A stretch of 64,000 bases of DNA from Polytrichum commune (Eukaryota > Streptophyta > Polytrichopsida > Polytrichales > Polytrichaceae), in assembly GCA_950295325.1 (NCBI GenBank), contig OX485803.1, positions 36,287,554 to 36,351,553 on the forward strand, given 5' to 3'. Position 1 is the first letter of the stretch. The number at the start of each line of letters is the position of its first letter. The position numbers and the translations under genes are program-made. Positions 23,501-36,900 of this stretch are shown here, piece by piece. The notes under the pieces were generated by a model. It had not been told where the DNA came from and searched no databases. It worked only from the letters and a program-made list of their open reading frames with translations.

Positions 23501-26500
23501 CACAAGAAGCTTTATAATAAGCAGAAATCTATGTAACACAGTGGCATAAACTACGAGAGGAGAGAACAAACCTCGGATGGATAATTCAAGTCTTGCACCA
23601 GTTTTTGAACTGTGCCATTGTAAGCCAAACTCTCAAATGTGTCTGCCTTGTATTGAGCGAGGGTGTAATCCATGTCAAATCCAATGGCCTCAATGCTCTT
23701 CATATTCAGAGACCTGTTGCAAAATATTTGTTTACACATATCAGGGGGCTTTGTCCACCATGGCAGCTCCAAATTCTCTGTGGCAATTCCTCCGTTGCCA
23801 TTTGTCAATGGCTCCACATGAGATGCACGCAATGGCCATTTCAACTCACGCTTTCTTGGCAATGCAGCACCTCCTGTAAAAAATTCAATTAAATAAAATT
23901 AGAATAGACATCTCATCTTTAGCAAAGGGCATTGTGACTTGTTGAAGGAAACAAAAAAACGCTCACTTCACTGCCAGATAACCCAATACACCCACTGAGG
24001 ATAGAACATTTACCTTGCCCAATTGTTGGAGTCAGGTCTTTGTGAATGGTTGAAGATGAAGAAAACATCAATGACCTGCTAACACGTCTGAAGCCTGAAG
24101 TTGCTACAGTGAGTTTGAACTTTAGATTACATTATTTTATAGACTTCCTAGAATGTGACATACATGGCACACAGACTGAATCATACTTAGACCATGAACG
24201 TGAATGGTTCGACAAAACCCATCATTCTGACACCTTTGCAATTCTAGATCCAGGATGAAGATCTTCGCTGGAAGCTACATATCCTTGTAACAAGTATTGT
24301 AGTTCGAACATCAACACTTACAGATAAAAGTGAACAGTAAACTATAAGATAAGAAGGAAGAGAGAGTGCTACCCAAGAAGCTTTTTGAGTTACATACTCG
24401 ATAGAAAGGAAGCAAAAGGAAGCAATCAAAAACTTAGAATGAAATAGAAAATTTAAATATAAAATAAAATGCAGCAATAGCCAAATGGTGGCAAGCTGTT
24501 TGACCAGGGTTGTCTACAATAGTCAATTTGCTTGGAAGGAAGAAGCAAAACAAAAGCCAAAAGTGTAATTTATTCCAGAGAACGCCCTCTTTTGTTAAGA
24601 GGGCTATAAGTTTTGGATTCTATGTTTTCTTTTGTTAAGGATGAGCCCAGTGAGGGTTCAGAGGGGGCTTATATGAAGTTAATTTTGCATTGCTTGGACT
24701 TTGGGTGGACACCTTGTGTCTGTTGTTTTGTGTGCATCCCCACTCTCTGGCATGCCAGTACGACTGTCTTACCTAAAAGCTAACAACGTGTGAATCATTG
24801 GCATTACACATGGGAAAGAAAAAGAAATTGCAACACAGATCCATCACGGATGACAACTCACCATTCACATTATTCTCGCAATCTCCACAAACTCTGGAAA
24901 TTTTGCTCCGTATGCCAGTTGAAGTGAGGGGATGCCAAACCCTTGCCATGTCCAAAAATCCTCTGAGTTCATTACCCCTATTGCATGTAAGCCAAGACTT
25001 GTGAACCTCTGAAGAAACGTCTCGAATCCGAGGAGCTCTCCACACTCGCCTTTTCACGTGCCAAAACGAAGGTGCAGTTGAGAATGGCGAGGGAGAGGAC
25101 GTGCTTGTTGGCCTTGTTGTGCATGGTGAATGTGCAAACCCCAACAACAGTGACCTCTGCAGTTGGTGCACAGATGATGTGGCCGCTGCAGTGAACAGAA
25201 CAACATTATATACTTCATGTCATTAGGTCTTCATAGAAAATGTAGATATTTTCCCTTACATGCCCTTGTCAAAGTTATTCACAAAATATAACTCAACTGG
25301 TCGGCACCCATATGGGTTGGGAAAAGGTATCAAGTAAGATACAGTTCATGTTGTTAGGTTTTCATTTAAACTGTCGATTTATTCCCTTAATGCTCTTGGT
25401 GACATTATTCACAAAGTAGGACTCAGCTGATTGATACCCATATGGGTTGAGAAAAGGTTGGATGCCAAATTGCACACAAGAAGGACTAAGAAACTAAGAA
25501 ACTGTGCTATCAAGCCCCAACAATTGTGACCTCTGCAGCTATTACACAGATGAGGTGGCCGCTATGGCGACCCAAGCAACATAATACACTTCATGTCATT
25601 AGGTTTTTCATAGAAAAATTAGATTTAGTCTCTTTGATGCTCTTGGCAAACTTATTCACAAAGCAGGACTGAACTGATTGGCACCATATGGGGTGGCAAA
25701 AGGCTGGATGCCATAGGGCACACAAGAAGGAACATGGAACTAAGAAATTGTGCTATTAAACCCCAACAACAATGTCCTCTGCAGCTATTGCACAGATGGT
25801 GTGGCCACTGCAAGCGGATCAAACAACATCATACACCTCAAGTCATTCCATTCTCATAGACACTGTAGATTTATGTCGTTTAATGCTCTTGGCACAAATA
25901 TTCCCAAAGTAGAACTCGACCGATTGGCAACCATGTGGGTTGAGAATATGTTGGGTGCCAAATTTCACACAAGAAGGCACACGGAATTAAGAAATTGTGC
26001 TATCAAAACTAAGTTACTGGGGGAGAGACAGACAGAGACATCAAGAGCTAGGTGATGACTTTTCCCCCAATTTTCACCACCATGATTCCAACTAGAAATT
26101 CCAACTGAATAATGTCATAGGTCTACGATCATCACTCAATGTGGTTCCAATTAGCATTCCATGTGCTCTCTAGGTATGTAACCTCTCCAACTACATGCCA
26201 TGAGCTTTAAATTGTTACTCAAATATTTTCTTGATTTTTTAAATTTCTTGGCACCCATCCGACCATCCGAAAGAAAAATCAAATCCACCTCCGCATTGCC
26301 ATGACCAATCTCCTCTGCTACCATTCACCTCATCCATGGACATTGTGAAGCATTCACATGGTCCTCACACACAGGAAAACATCCTAAACAAGCAGATCAA
26401 CTAACATGTACACTTAGTATTCTCTGACACTACACACACATAAAAAAATGAGATAAAATAAAACATGTAATTCACTGTGAAGACCATCAATCCCATCTTC

Positions 26501-26587
26501 AGGAGACCGTACAAGTTGAGTATATTCGAGAGACTTGTAAGTAGATGAGCTCCCTTATACTGTGAATTCGAGCAGATGCTTACCCAT
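17552..26587 (-). CDS. HAD-superfamily IG 5'-nucleotidase (cytosolic purine 5'-nucleotidase-like)
   Basis: Eighteen coding exons on the minus strand splice to about 658 aa: 26587-26584 (ATGG only), 25185-24862, 23873-23572, 23316-23239, 22529-22309, 22111-22019, 21815-21732, 21602-21486, 20956-20851, 20758-20687, 20152-20099, 19909-19852, 19740-19664, 19196-19126, 18991-18931, 18733-18674, 18567-18505, 17683-17552. Residues 1 to about 110 are Ser/Arg-rich, starting MAATSS, and look like an organelle-targeting leader. The HAD core shows GFDMDYTLA (nucleophile Asp176, Asp178), motif II MTFLVTNS (about 362-369), FFLDGNRAPLFEVD, and the acidic motif YVGDHIYGDILRSKK (Asp491, Asp496). A coiled-coil segment and the conserved C-terminal WGQLMKTGYQNS and VERFACLYTS blocks follow, as in plant IG nucleotidases. 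The family removes phosphate from (mainly purine) nucleoside monophosphates. The intron after 20687 begins with GC. Only the first-exon assignment is less certain. Confidence 0.9.
17815..18075 (+). repeat. family A dispersed repeat, copy 2 (truncated)
   Basis: It has the family words AGCAAATCCAAATC, GGCCATAGCCA and ATATGAATATCTTATTCATTATCAAA, and ends after TTTTGAGCATG, so its last third is missing. It lies in the last intron of the nucleotidase gene, antisense to that gene. Confidence 0.75.
21083..21440 (+). repeat. family A dispersed repeat, copy 3
   Basis: Family A words are present in order, with a long C run (about 21276-21288) inserted in the middle. The copy lies in the nucleotidase intron between the exons at 21486-21602 and 20851-20956. 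Confidence 0.8.
25139..26009. repeat. tandem repeat of about 245 bp that includes a splice acceptor and exon start
   Basis: Units start with CCCCAACAA at 25139, 25515 and 25759. A partial unit lies at about 25344-25514. Each full unit carries, in order, GACCTCTGCAG or close to it, CACAGATG-TGGCC, the TCATGTCATTAGG region, GCTCTTGG, TTATTCACAAAG and CATATGGG. The first unit contains the acceptor site and first 47 bases of nucleotidase coding exon 25185-24862. The other units lie in the intron upstream (transcription order) and carry mutated copies of that junction. Confidence 0.85.
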
Positions 26588-27270
26588 GGTTGGAATTCAC
26601 ATTTGTGCAGATGCTTGAGATGTGGCCTGCAATAGAATATAACATAAAACCAGCAATTACAGTCAGAAAGCTCACAAAAACAAAAGTACTCCAAAGGTTT
26701 TGCTAGGAGGATTCAAGCAAGAAGAGCTCTCTCTCTTCTGTTGATAATTCTACTCATAACCCACCAATTCAACACATGCATTCTTCGCTGTATCCAAATT
26801 TGTACCCAAAATTCGTCTCTCTTCCAAGGAAAAATTGATCTCCGATGCTCAATTCCAAACAGGCCCTAAAGATTCCCACACATATAAACATTCTACACAT
26901 CAAAAGATGATTAAAAAAAAAAAAGATATCGTGTTTCAATTCTTTCAACATGGTCTCCAGAAACATTCTAGAACCTTCGAAAATTTCTTAAAGAAAGCAC
27001 ATACACATAAATGTTCCTCACTCACAAAAATTCTTCGCCGAAACAAACAGAATCGTCCAACAAACATTCTTCACGGAATTTTTGAAGGTGGAGAGAACAC
27101 GAAAAAACAAACCACTAGCGCAAATCGGTTCCGGGAATTTGTGGATGAAATTCGACGTACCTGGGAAGCGATCGTAGGCTCGGGTCGGAGAAATTCGACG
27201 TAGGAATCGATTCGGCGACAATTCTTCTTCGACAAAGTCGAGGAGAGAGAGAGAGGGGGGGGGGGGGGGT
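26588..27270 (-). promoter_or_regulatory. 5' UTR exons and leader intron of the nucleotidase gene
   Basis: The coding ATG is at the very end of a small exon (26626-26584) that has a good acceptor and a GTAAGC donor; bases 26626-26588 of it are 5' UTR. Upstream, a CT-rich first exon ends at 27161 with donor GTACGT. Its start is probably near 27270, next to a run of C on the minus strand (about 27257-27270) and a CT microsatellite. A CT-rich leader is common in plant 5' UTRs. Transcription start is inferred, not seen. Confidence 0.6.
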
Positions 27271-29509
27271 GGGAGTTCATCCATGTGCATCATCATCCAT
27301 AATTTCATCCATGTCTTCATCCAAGTGGATAAGTATCCAACACACATCAAGTCCAAATATGCTTCCAGCATCCAATCAGTGACCATGTTAGATTGGCATC
27401 ATGTGTTGTCAATTTACTTCAGAAGAAAAAATGTGCCATTGCGATTTTTGAAGATTTTGATGGATGAATTACCACGTCACAATCTTCTCATCTATTTTTA
27501 AAAGTAGATGACTCTTTTTATATAGTATTATCACTCAAATGTATAGTCAAATGTATGTAAGATTTCATCCGTAATTGGATAGAATGAGCTCCATGTCGGC
27601 TACTATTACAAGTACGCATAAAAATCAAGTATGGGCTCCGAGTTGATTCTCAACTCTAGGTGAAGGTGGTTGACTTAGGGGAGGACTCAATAAGTGCCAA
27701 ATATGTTAGTCATGTGGCATCATTGAGCACATGATACTTGTGACACTATTTAGCATGTGCACTTTTGACCCGTATGATGGGGAATCTATCACCATGGATA
27801 TTATTGTTCTCAACTTTAAGAGGACCTTTGCAAAAAGAAAGCGGGTGATTTGCCTTGCTAGATCTTGGTAGTTCGAGGCTCGAAACAAGGTCACCTGCGT
27901 CAACATCCATTTCATTCATCCAACTGGGGAAAATATCATCCCATTACACAAAGCTTGACATTCAGTTTGAATGTGGGAAGATTCTGTGGAATAATGTCAG
28001 TCCCACAAGACACTGTTATGGATCTGAATAATGTTGTGCAAGGTCCAAATATGTGTCGCATCTTCAACGGATGGTTTTGTTATCTTCAGTTCATATAAAG
28101 AAGTCCCCAAAGCCCTAAGCTTGTATATGACAAAGTTGTTTTGTTTTCTTGGATCATATACCACATTGAGGTAGAAGTGCCCAATTTCATCAGTGATCCC
28201 AATTTTGATACCTTTTCCCTTCAAAGTGGGCACCCATGTATTTCAACATGCATATCAATTAAAATTATATTAAGGACTAAAATTCTTGCTTGTTGGTTTA
28301 AGGAGACAATATGTGAATGATCAACACTGTCCACTTTTGGGGTCCTTTGTGACTAGGAAAGATCATATAAATTGTGTGACTTTGAACATTTCTATAGAAA
28401 ATAAATATGCTTTAATTCATGTGATCTTAATGTTGTTGTGTGCATTCTCAAACATAATTGCTAGTCCAAATTAAGCAATGGATACTTTGTATGAGCTAGA
28501 TAAGAGATGAAGTTCTTGAAGTTGTATGCAATGGGCACTTCTACCTTAGTTGCTTTACTTTCACCTCAATTTGGGATAGGCTCTAGGATATTGGGATAGA
28601 ATTGACTTCATTTTAGCTATGTACTGTACATTAACTGAGTGAAATTTGATAAGTTATCATCCCCTGCGGGGTGGGACTCTTCATACCGCATACAAACTAA
28701 AGTGAGTGTAGAAAGGGGTATACTTTGGCCGGGGATTCAGGACACTCAAGTAAAGTCATCCGGTAACAAAAATTGGATGAGTCCATCAAGAAGCTCGGAT
28801 GGAGCTTACTTTAGTGAAACACCTCCGAGTTGGCATGTAAGACCTATTTTCTCATTTATAGCTATTGTGAATTACTAGCTATTTTGTAAATATCAATTAG
28901 TTGGCAAGGGGCAATGATGTGGCCTTGGATACTCCAAGCCTATTTTCTAAGCTCCCATGAATTGTTTCCAAGGCCATGATGTGGCTTTGAATTCCACATT
29001 ATTATTTTGATAATTATCGCAAGATATCAACGTGTGCAACATATAATTACAACGTGTTGTCATAGACATTTTTTTTGTTCATAATTCCTTTATTTTGCAT
29101 GGGTTTGATTGCTCAAACATTTGTAATATGTCAAAATAATATCTATCACCTTATGGTAGATTGGTGAACTCAAAAATCAATTCAATAATAATAATATTAT
29201 TATTATAAAAACTTTTATTTTTAAATAATCAATATACACCATGTGATTTTAAAGATTACACAATATGTGATGAGGATAAAATATTTCAATAATTTAGATA
29301 GGCTATATTCAAAAACTTATGATTTTTTTAGTATACCCCATCCATAACGTTGTCCCACAAGTCTAATGCCAAATAACATACCATTTATTTATACCTCATA
29401 TTATATTATCTAAAAAATAAAATTGATTTCTATACAATGTTTTTTTATATGTTCTATATTCTATCTTCATTATTTCATTTTGGTCATCTTATGAACACTT
29501 GTACTAATC
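27271..29509. other. intergenic, AT-rich, no gene recognised
   Basis: Short open frames on both strands here have no recognisable domain. 27270-27560 is rich in ATCCATG-like words. A low-complexity AATAATAATATTATTATTAT palindrome lies near 29187-29207. Confidence 0.5.
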
Positions 29510-29673
29510 TATTATTAGAATGACAAAGATAATGGAAAATGATAAGTCACAAAATTATAACCTCAATATTGATGAGGATTTTGTAATGTTTTTGACCTCC
29601 AAGTTAATTAAGTGCTTGATGGTTTCACTTCCGGAATGAAATCCCAATCAATTGCTTATTTACTAATTGGAAG

Positions 29674-29718
<45 letters not shown>

Positions 29719-29850
29719 TGGATTTTAGACCTTGAAGGTGAAGTGCATTCAATATGGGATTTGTAGTCAAGCGGCCTTGAAGAATGCAGAGCAATGTTTT
29801 TTTCGAAATTAGGCGGGATGGCCAACAGTTTGTGAGGGGGTATTTAACGT
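29510..29850 (+). repeat. dispersed repeat, copy 2 (first copy at 4775-5045)
   Basis: Collinear with 4775-5045 over its length. It is interrupted by a microsatellite at 29674-29719, at the place where copy 1 has only a short TATATA. Confidence 0.8.
29674..29719. repeat. (AC)n(AT)n compound microsatellite
   Basis: About 13 AC units are followed by about 9 AT units, inside a dispersed repeat. The other copy of that repeat has only a few TA units, so the tract grew after the copies separated. Confidence 0.95.
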
Positions 29851-32800
29851 CCGCCCATATTAATTTCTTTAAAATAACCGGACTAGTAATGATAGATTGG
29901 CAATGCATGATGCACCCACTTGCTTCTATATGAGGCATTTTTTTTTATGCCTAACACCCTTTATATTATTGCCTTAGGTATTAGATTAGATTGGGATTAT
30001 TTATAACTACTAAAACTTGGTATTTTTGAAACCCTTGAGACAAGGAGCCGAAGGCGTAAGATAGTGTCTAAAGTGGTTCATCTCATCCGCAAAGATAAAT
30101 GAACTTACACTAATGAAAATACATGAGTGCCACGAATCCCCGGCCGTATACTTTGAGGCATTAGCGTAGATAGTATACATAAGGGAGAGGTATTATTTTT
30201 CTCTATTGTGTACATTTGAAATCCTTCTAGAATTTTGAAGTAAAGTAGATGTACAAAAGGGGGGGCTTAAATTTAGAGCAAAAATTGACAACATACGTGA
30301 TAGTTTCATCCAATTTACCTTAATTCATTCAGATAGCATGTCTTTGAGAATTGGATTATTATGACTTATATCCTAAGGATGAAAAAAAGGTTCAATGGCT
30401 TTCTCATTGGGAAAGTGATTTCTCTTGTGTATGTAGTGAAGGCATTTATCATATCAGATTGAAAAAAATTACTATAAATACATTAGTCCATTTTCTAGCT
30501 TATTTTAAGTATATATACATGTATAGATATATCATATATATAGGGGATTTTATTTCATAGTCACACACGCACGTCAATTAGGATTCCAATGAAGAGTCCA
30601 CCCCTAGGGGCGTCATCTCAACAACGTGCATAAATAGAGATACAAATAGTCATACGTGCTAGGTCTAAGAAGTTATAGCATTGCATAATTTCAAATGGTC
30701 ACCCACACTAGTATAGATCAAGTGCAACAATAAAGATATACATAGGGTTGTGAGCCTAGAAGATAACTTCTTGAAAAATTGTAACCAATGTTTGGATTTT
30801 CTATATTTTTGCATCTTAGAACGAATACAAGCATGGATTCATGCAATTGGTGTCCATTTTAGGCTCATATACCTTACGTATTGGAGGAACAATCATAGCT
30901 ACATAGGACATTTGAGGATTAGAGGATTAGAGGATCCAAGAACTTGGGCTCCACTCTTCATTTCCGAGCCAAGAATCCAAGGATGCATGAGGTAGCTACA
31001 CCAAACATTGTTGAATGTTTGGAAAGTATTCTTTGCCCAATATTTGGTTTACCATGGCGTTCAAATTAGTTGGCTATGTTAATTAGAATGGTCTTGTGAC
31101 TTCTCACGTAGTTTTAAGTGTTTTGTGACATCCTCTCTGGTTGTTACCCTATGATTTGCTGACAATGCATGAGGTATTGATGATTTTTGGTGTTGGTTTC
31201 CAATCCACTCTCTTTGCTCCCACCTTATAGTTTGTTATGATTATTGACACCCTATGGGTGAATACAAATCGACGAATTATTAATTTAATGATACCATGCA
31301 TTTCTTATATGTACAAATATCCCCAATTCCCCAAAGTCCTTAAAGTGTATGATCAACTATAAGCCCCGCAAGAAGCACATGTACAAAACAAAGAAAACAA
31401 GCAAACTATAGGGTTCAAGGTTTATGGCTTGAAATCGTAGTCAAGTCTAGTGCAAAACAACATAATAGTATATTAATAACAATAATGAATTGCATGTACA
31501 TGTCATAAAACAAAAGAAGACAATAATAAATATTCCATCTTCGTTAACACAATTCAGGAGTTTCAAAATTATGGCATAGTTAGAGACCATGATATCATGC
31601 TTCAAGGCTAGGCATATGTGTTTAAAGTCATAATTATAAGGTTCCCACATGCCCTACAAACAAAAAATAGTCTATGTACTATGTATCCACATAAATTTAC
31701 AAAACACCCGCCAAAGTGTCCGAAGAAGTTCCATGGATCTTGCAAATCCTCCACTAATTGGTGCCACAACTCAAGAAAGAAGCGATTCAGTTGTTGAGCA
31801 CCCACAAATGCAAGGTCAATAGCTACCACCAATGCAAATTGCACATTAACAAACACAACATTAACTTTCAAACTCCATATTAAAACTAAAAAAAACTCAT
31901 AAGCCTAACACAATAGCCATTTGATATACGTATTGCATACACTTCACTAAATGGGCATCTAACTAGAATGAGATCAATTGATGTATCAAGAGTGACCAAA
32001 GTGTTGAGATACTCAATTTGTCTTTGTTTGTCGAAGTGCAAAGAAATTAGACAAATGCATAAAAGAAAACGAAATAATTAGTTATATTTACACTTGATGA
32101 TGTTCTTACTAATCTTGCAAATAATACTTCACGATAGCCAAAGCCTTGTTTCTTTGCTTCAAGTTGTACATTTGTCCATCTACAACACCCATTGCCCATT
32201 ATAAGCTAAACCGGTAGCACCTCAAGTCCATCTATTTAGAGGAATCTATGAATTATACATGAAACTATTAAAGGCATACCTGAAAGATCACAACATGTAA
32301 CCGATTGGACTTGGACACACTCATATTTTGATCAATTATGCCCAAAACTCTCCCCGGACATTTTTCGATGGGATTTCTTAGTGCCCCGCAAGTGCTTGTA
32401 ACCATGAACAAACTTGTTACCACCAGAGCCAACAAGGTGTTGAGAAGAAAAAGAGAAAACAAAAAGCTCTAAATCTAAAATCCTAACAAAGTATCCACAC
32501 TACCAACCAAGTTCAACCCTAAAGGAAACCACAAAAAATGAACATTCTTTGTAAGAACACATCTACTTGCATATGTCCAACTCAATTGCTCCAAGCACCT
32601 TACAAATTTATGACCTACATCCTCCTCCAACACTAATTGACCATCACCATAACATGATTTGCGAACCCTACAAAATGCCTATGACTGCTCCTACCAATGT
32701 CAACACTCAAATTCATGTCGGAGACTAACATACACTAGAAAAGAAACAAAAGATATGATTTCAATTTGCGGTAAAAAAAATGTTTGTTTACATGGTCAAC

Positions 32801-34629
32801 ATCTTGATCATGGCTCTCCTGCTTTTCTACCTTATTCCACAAAAACAAACTCTGTCAAGACAATCAAATCTCCGGAACTCACCTTCCATTTCATACCTTT
32901 CTCTTTGTATATGACATACCATGCATGGAAATTCTTGGTAGCTGAAAATCAAGATTTTAATTGCAATCCATAAAGTCAAACACCACCTTTAGGAAAACAA
33001 AATTTGTGTTCTCATTGCAATCTTGGCTTACAAAGCTTTAAGTCCAAGGCTATAGTACCATTCTAGAGGAAATTGACAATGCTTAAGACTTTCTTATGGC
33101 TCAACAACGACTTGTTTGCAATTCACAAATACAACACCAAATTTGGTCAACATTTTGTAACTTGTTTTAGATTTAATCTTTCCATTAAATAGTTTGTTGA
33201 GATTACAAAAGTGCATCAACTAGACATATTATCTTATTTTGTTGGGGCTACGCATGGATAGTCAAAGGATTTGGGAAGCTCCGTTGTTTACTTGATGTGG
33301 GTCAGAATCAACAAACACTAGATTATATGATCTATTTGAATCTCATATTATAAACACCAAAATCAAAAATCAACATGCTCTCATCAAAATCCAACTACCA
33401 AGAATTTGGGTTCCAAGCTCTAATTGATTTATGTGTGACTGACTACAATAACAGCACATTCATGCTCACTTAGGACCTCACCTTACTACCCATAGGGAAA
33501 TCTCATTATCCATTCTCTTGGAGCATGATTATATCCTAGAATTCACTAAGTAATGTCATGTCTATAATTGGTGTGTGTGTGTGTGTGTGAAATTATTATT
33601 ATTATTATTAATTAAAAAAATTAAACCATTTTTTCCCTTTTGAACATACGCCTTCTACTCCCCACACATCTTCAACTCTCATTTCATCTCATCAGGGTTC
33701 AAGAAGATGTATCTAGATCCAATGTCACATGGATAGAGATAACTAAAGAAACTCACCCGGCATATTGTACTCCCTATACCACTTGATTGCATAACTTTAG
33801 GCCAATATTGAAGATTCACATAATAGAGCTATCTAGGTGATTTACTTGAGGAATGACAAGCAAACTTTACCAAATACAAAAACAAAAACATAACATAGGA
33901 GAGGATAGGAGAGGGGAGACAAGTGATGAGTCCAATGTGATGCCCTAACCTGCACCCCACTCCTTGCAGAGCTCGTTACTTTCTCACATCCCAACCCCCC
34001 TGAAATTCCTAAGATACATCTCACAAGTAATTTCATCAATCCTCAATTCTTCACAAAAAAATCAACATCTATTCATCCATTCTCCATAATTAGAGTGCAA
34101 GGTATATGTTTTTTCATATCTAGCCCTTTATGTCCATGGTATTTTATATGTACCACTTAGATAATTATATAATATCATGTCAAATGCTATATTATATATA
34201 ATCATGTTTCACACACCTAGAGCACCCTATATAATATGTAGTTGTTTTACAAAATTTACCCATAACTACTATATGAGACCCTATATTTTATCACACGTAG
34301 TTTCTATGTTTTTTGCCAATGCCCCCGCCCCCCCCCCCCCCCCCCGCCCCACCCCAAGCTTATGTCTATTCTTTTGCCTATGGATGCCCCTTCTGCCCCC
34401 CAAAGTTCCTTCAAAACCAAAAAGCAAATCTAACCAAGTTTTTTTGAACTAGGTCATGGATGCAAGGAACCTTACTCCAGGTTGTAATTGTCGAGGTAGG
34501 AACCTACTAGGTTCCATGAGTAACATCATATGGCAAGGCGACTCGTGTTCATTAGTAGACATAACCGTTTAGCTCATGAGGTGGCATTTTGGGAATAGGG
34601 AAGAGGATGCCTTCTCTAAAGTATATGTG
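29851..34629. other. intergenic, AT-rich, no gene recognised
   Basis: Nearly 5 kb without a recognisable gene. It holds a GT microsatellite at about 33573-33590 followed by an ATT tract, and a run of C near 34329-34345. Short open frames show no family motif. Confidence 0.5.
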
Positions 34630-34985
34630 CATAATTCGGTGTCTTATCTGAAAGTGACTTGTATTTGAGTGGTGAATGGTTGGGTGTGGACTTAAAAAAG
34701 ACACACCAAAAAGACATGTGTTCAAAAGAGATTGGACTGGACTACATGCTCATTTGGAGGGGGGGGGGGGAAACCTATATTCATTCAATAACTTGGAGAA
34801 TGTCCGCTATGACAATGAATAGGATTATCATACGAGCTCTAAAAACTATGAGGAAAGTGGTTACGGGCACAATTTGGATTTGATAATCATCTCACATAAA
34901 TTGTGTGTTTCGTATCCTAAGAGAAGTGGGTACATGGAGAAAATTGTCTGTTTAAGACCCACTTACCTTAGATCATAATCATTGT
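34630..34985 (-). repeat. family A dispersed repeat, copy 4 (reverse orientation)
   Basis: The reverse complement carries CCCACTTCTCTTAGGATA, CAAATCCAAATTG, a run of C, AGTCCAATCTCTTTTGAACACA, TTTTTGGTGTG and CACCACTCAAA in family order. The copy is intergenic. Confidence 0.78.
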
Positions 34986-36900
34986 CCTCCTCCACCGTCA
35001 ATCTAAGCCATAAATCTCCGATGATTGGAGGGCCTAGAGAAGATGGCACCCGAACAATCATGTATGTCAACCCCCTTGGGCCTCTACACGCTCTAGTCAT
35101 ATATTGCTAATGATCGGAGGGACTAGAGAAGATGGGCACATGAAGAATTATGTCTATAAACTAGTGCCCGGGAAGTTTTGGGCATAGTTGGTCAAGATCC
35201 TAGTGATTCCAAATCCAACTGGTTGCATGTTGACATCTTCCGGTTTTGCTTTATTCGTTTGAGGTATATTCTATAGATCCTCCAAAATGATCGGTAAATT
35301 TCTTGAAGTCTTGAACTTCAACCGGTTATTTCTTGAACTCAACTAAGCTTAGTTCATCCATAACTAACCGCCGGTTCTTCCTGGACATAGCTATAAACCC
35401 TTCCGGCCTCCTGGCCTTTGAGGATTGCATAGTAAGCATGTAGTGGTCAAACAATGGCAATGCCATCCACTAACGGATGATAATGTGCCTCCTTGTATCC
35501 AATCAAGAATAGACATGTCAGCAAAGGCATCCAACAACATATACCTTGTTAGCTTTACCACCTAGTGTACTAAACTTAGGGTCGGACCACACCAAGTGAT
35601 AAGGCAATATAACACAGTGTTAGAAAACAAGAAAACGGTAGAACCGTGAGGCTCTGTCCTTCGCTATGAAAGACTGAAATTGTAGTTGATTACTTTGCTC
35701 ATGCCAATCCATGGCTATTCACTATACCAAACCTTTCTTGAATTTTGTGCACCCTCATCTCAAATATGGGTCAAGGATTGAAGCTACTCATTTATCACCC
35801 AAAATTTTTAAAATAAATAATCAAGAACTGCCGAAATAACTATAGTTAACTATATTTCTTTCAATGCATTTTAGGGAGCACTTATATATATATATATAAA
35901 CTATGGTTAACATCCACATTACATAAAGTGCACCAAAAATAACAAGAACAAGTAACGTCCAAGTGTGAACACAAAGTGGTTAGGAAATTTGCTCTTGAAA
36001 TGAAGAAGTTGATGCATAGTCTTTGTCCTACAGACAAAGCCAATAACAAACACACATACATGCATCTGCACGTAATGTTGGAGTTGTTGGGAAATCTTAT
36101 ATGACATATGATGTGTTATGGGATGTTAAGAAAAGAATTAAGATATCACTTAGTGCTAAGTTCTCATTAGCTCTTATTCTTTACTCTCACTGAATTTTGG
36201 TTCCAAATGAGGTGGTATATAAAATGTCCAAGAAAGAACCAATAGCGTAGATGCTAACATTGATAATGGTATTGTGCCATTTTTCAGTTCGTGTAACAGC
36301 TAACAATTGGTGTGGCCAAACCTTTAACGTATGTGGGTGTTATCCTGTTCATTTTTCATGTTCTCCAACTTCTACTGATTAGATATACATAATGAAACTT
36401 GTGTTACATCAGCAAATCTACGATGAAATATCAACAAAATCTAGATTAAAAACGAACCTCCCCTAATTTAGTTATGATTATCAGAAGGGCGTGTTTGTTA
36501 ATTTCTTAGCTGAATACAAAGGTCCTCCCAATTGTATGCAATACTAATAATAAGTGTGGAATAGTTTCTGAAAGTAACTGAATAACACCCGCATACTTTA
36601 GAGTTTTTCGGAGATTGTACACATGTCTGGGCTCCCTGGTAGATTTACAGGTTATGAAGACAGGCCAATGCAGTGTTGCTCTTGCTTTTGTGCACAATTG
36701 AATGATTTTTCCTTAGCTCTTGGGTTTTATACTTGCATCGGAATCTCCATGCTCACATTGAGATGGTCATCAACAATGCCTTCGAATGCACCATTTGAAG
36801 CAGCGTGCCAGTGAGGTAGACTGACTTTACTTACTTCACCATTCAATTGGGTGCTGAGCCATTTCTGTACCCTCTGCACTTGCTGCAAGCATTTTGGCCT
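34986..36900. other. intergenic, no gene recognised
   Basis: Repeat-like text is seen around 34980-35160, where GATCGGAGGG..CTAGAGAAGATGG-type words occur twice. A short TA repeat lies near 35887. The right end merges into the promoter of the next gene. Confidence 0.45.

Noticed and set aside
25344-26009. Tandem array considered as a CRISPR-like array
   Set aside because: Eukaryotic intron; units of about 245 bp without short conserved repeats and unique spacers.
27018-27386. 122-codon minus-strand frame with a Pro run
   Set aside because: Overlaps the CT-rich 5' UTR exon of the nucleotidase gene and its GTACGT donor; better explained as leader sequence.
31608-31871. 87-codon hydrophobic minus-strand frame
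   Set aside because: No ATG-supported gene structure around it and no family recognised; likely chance or an old relic.
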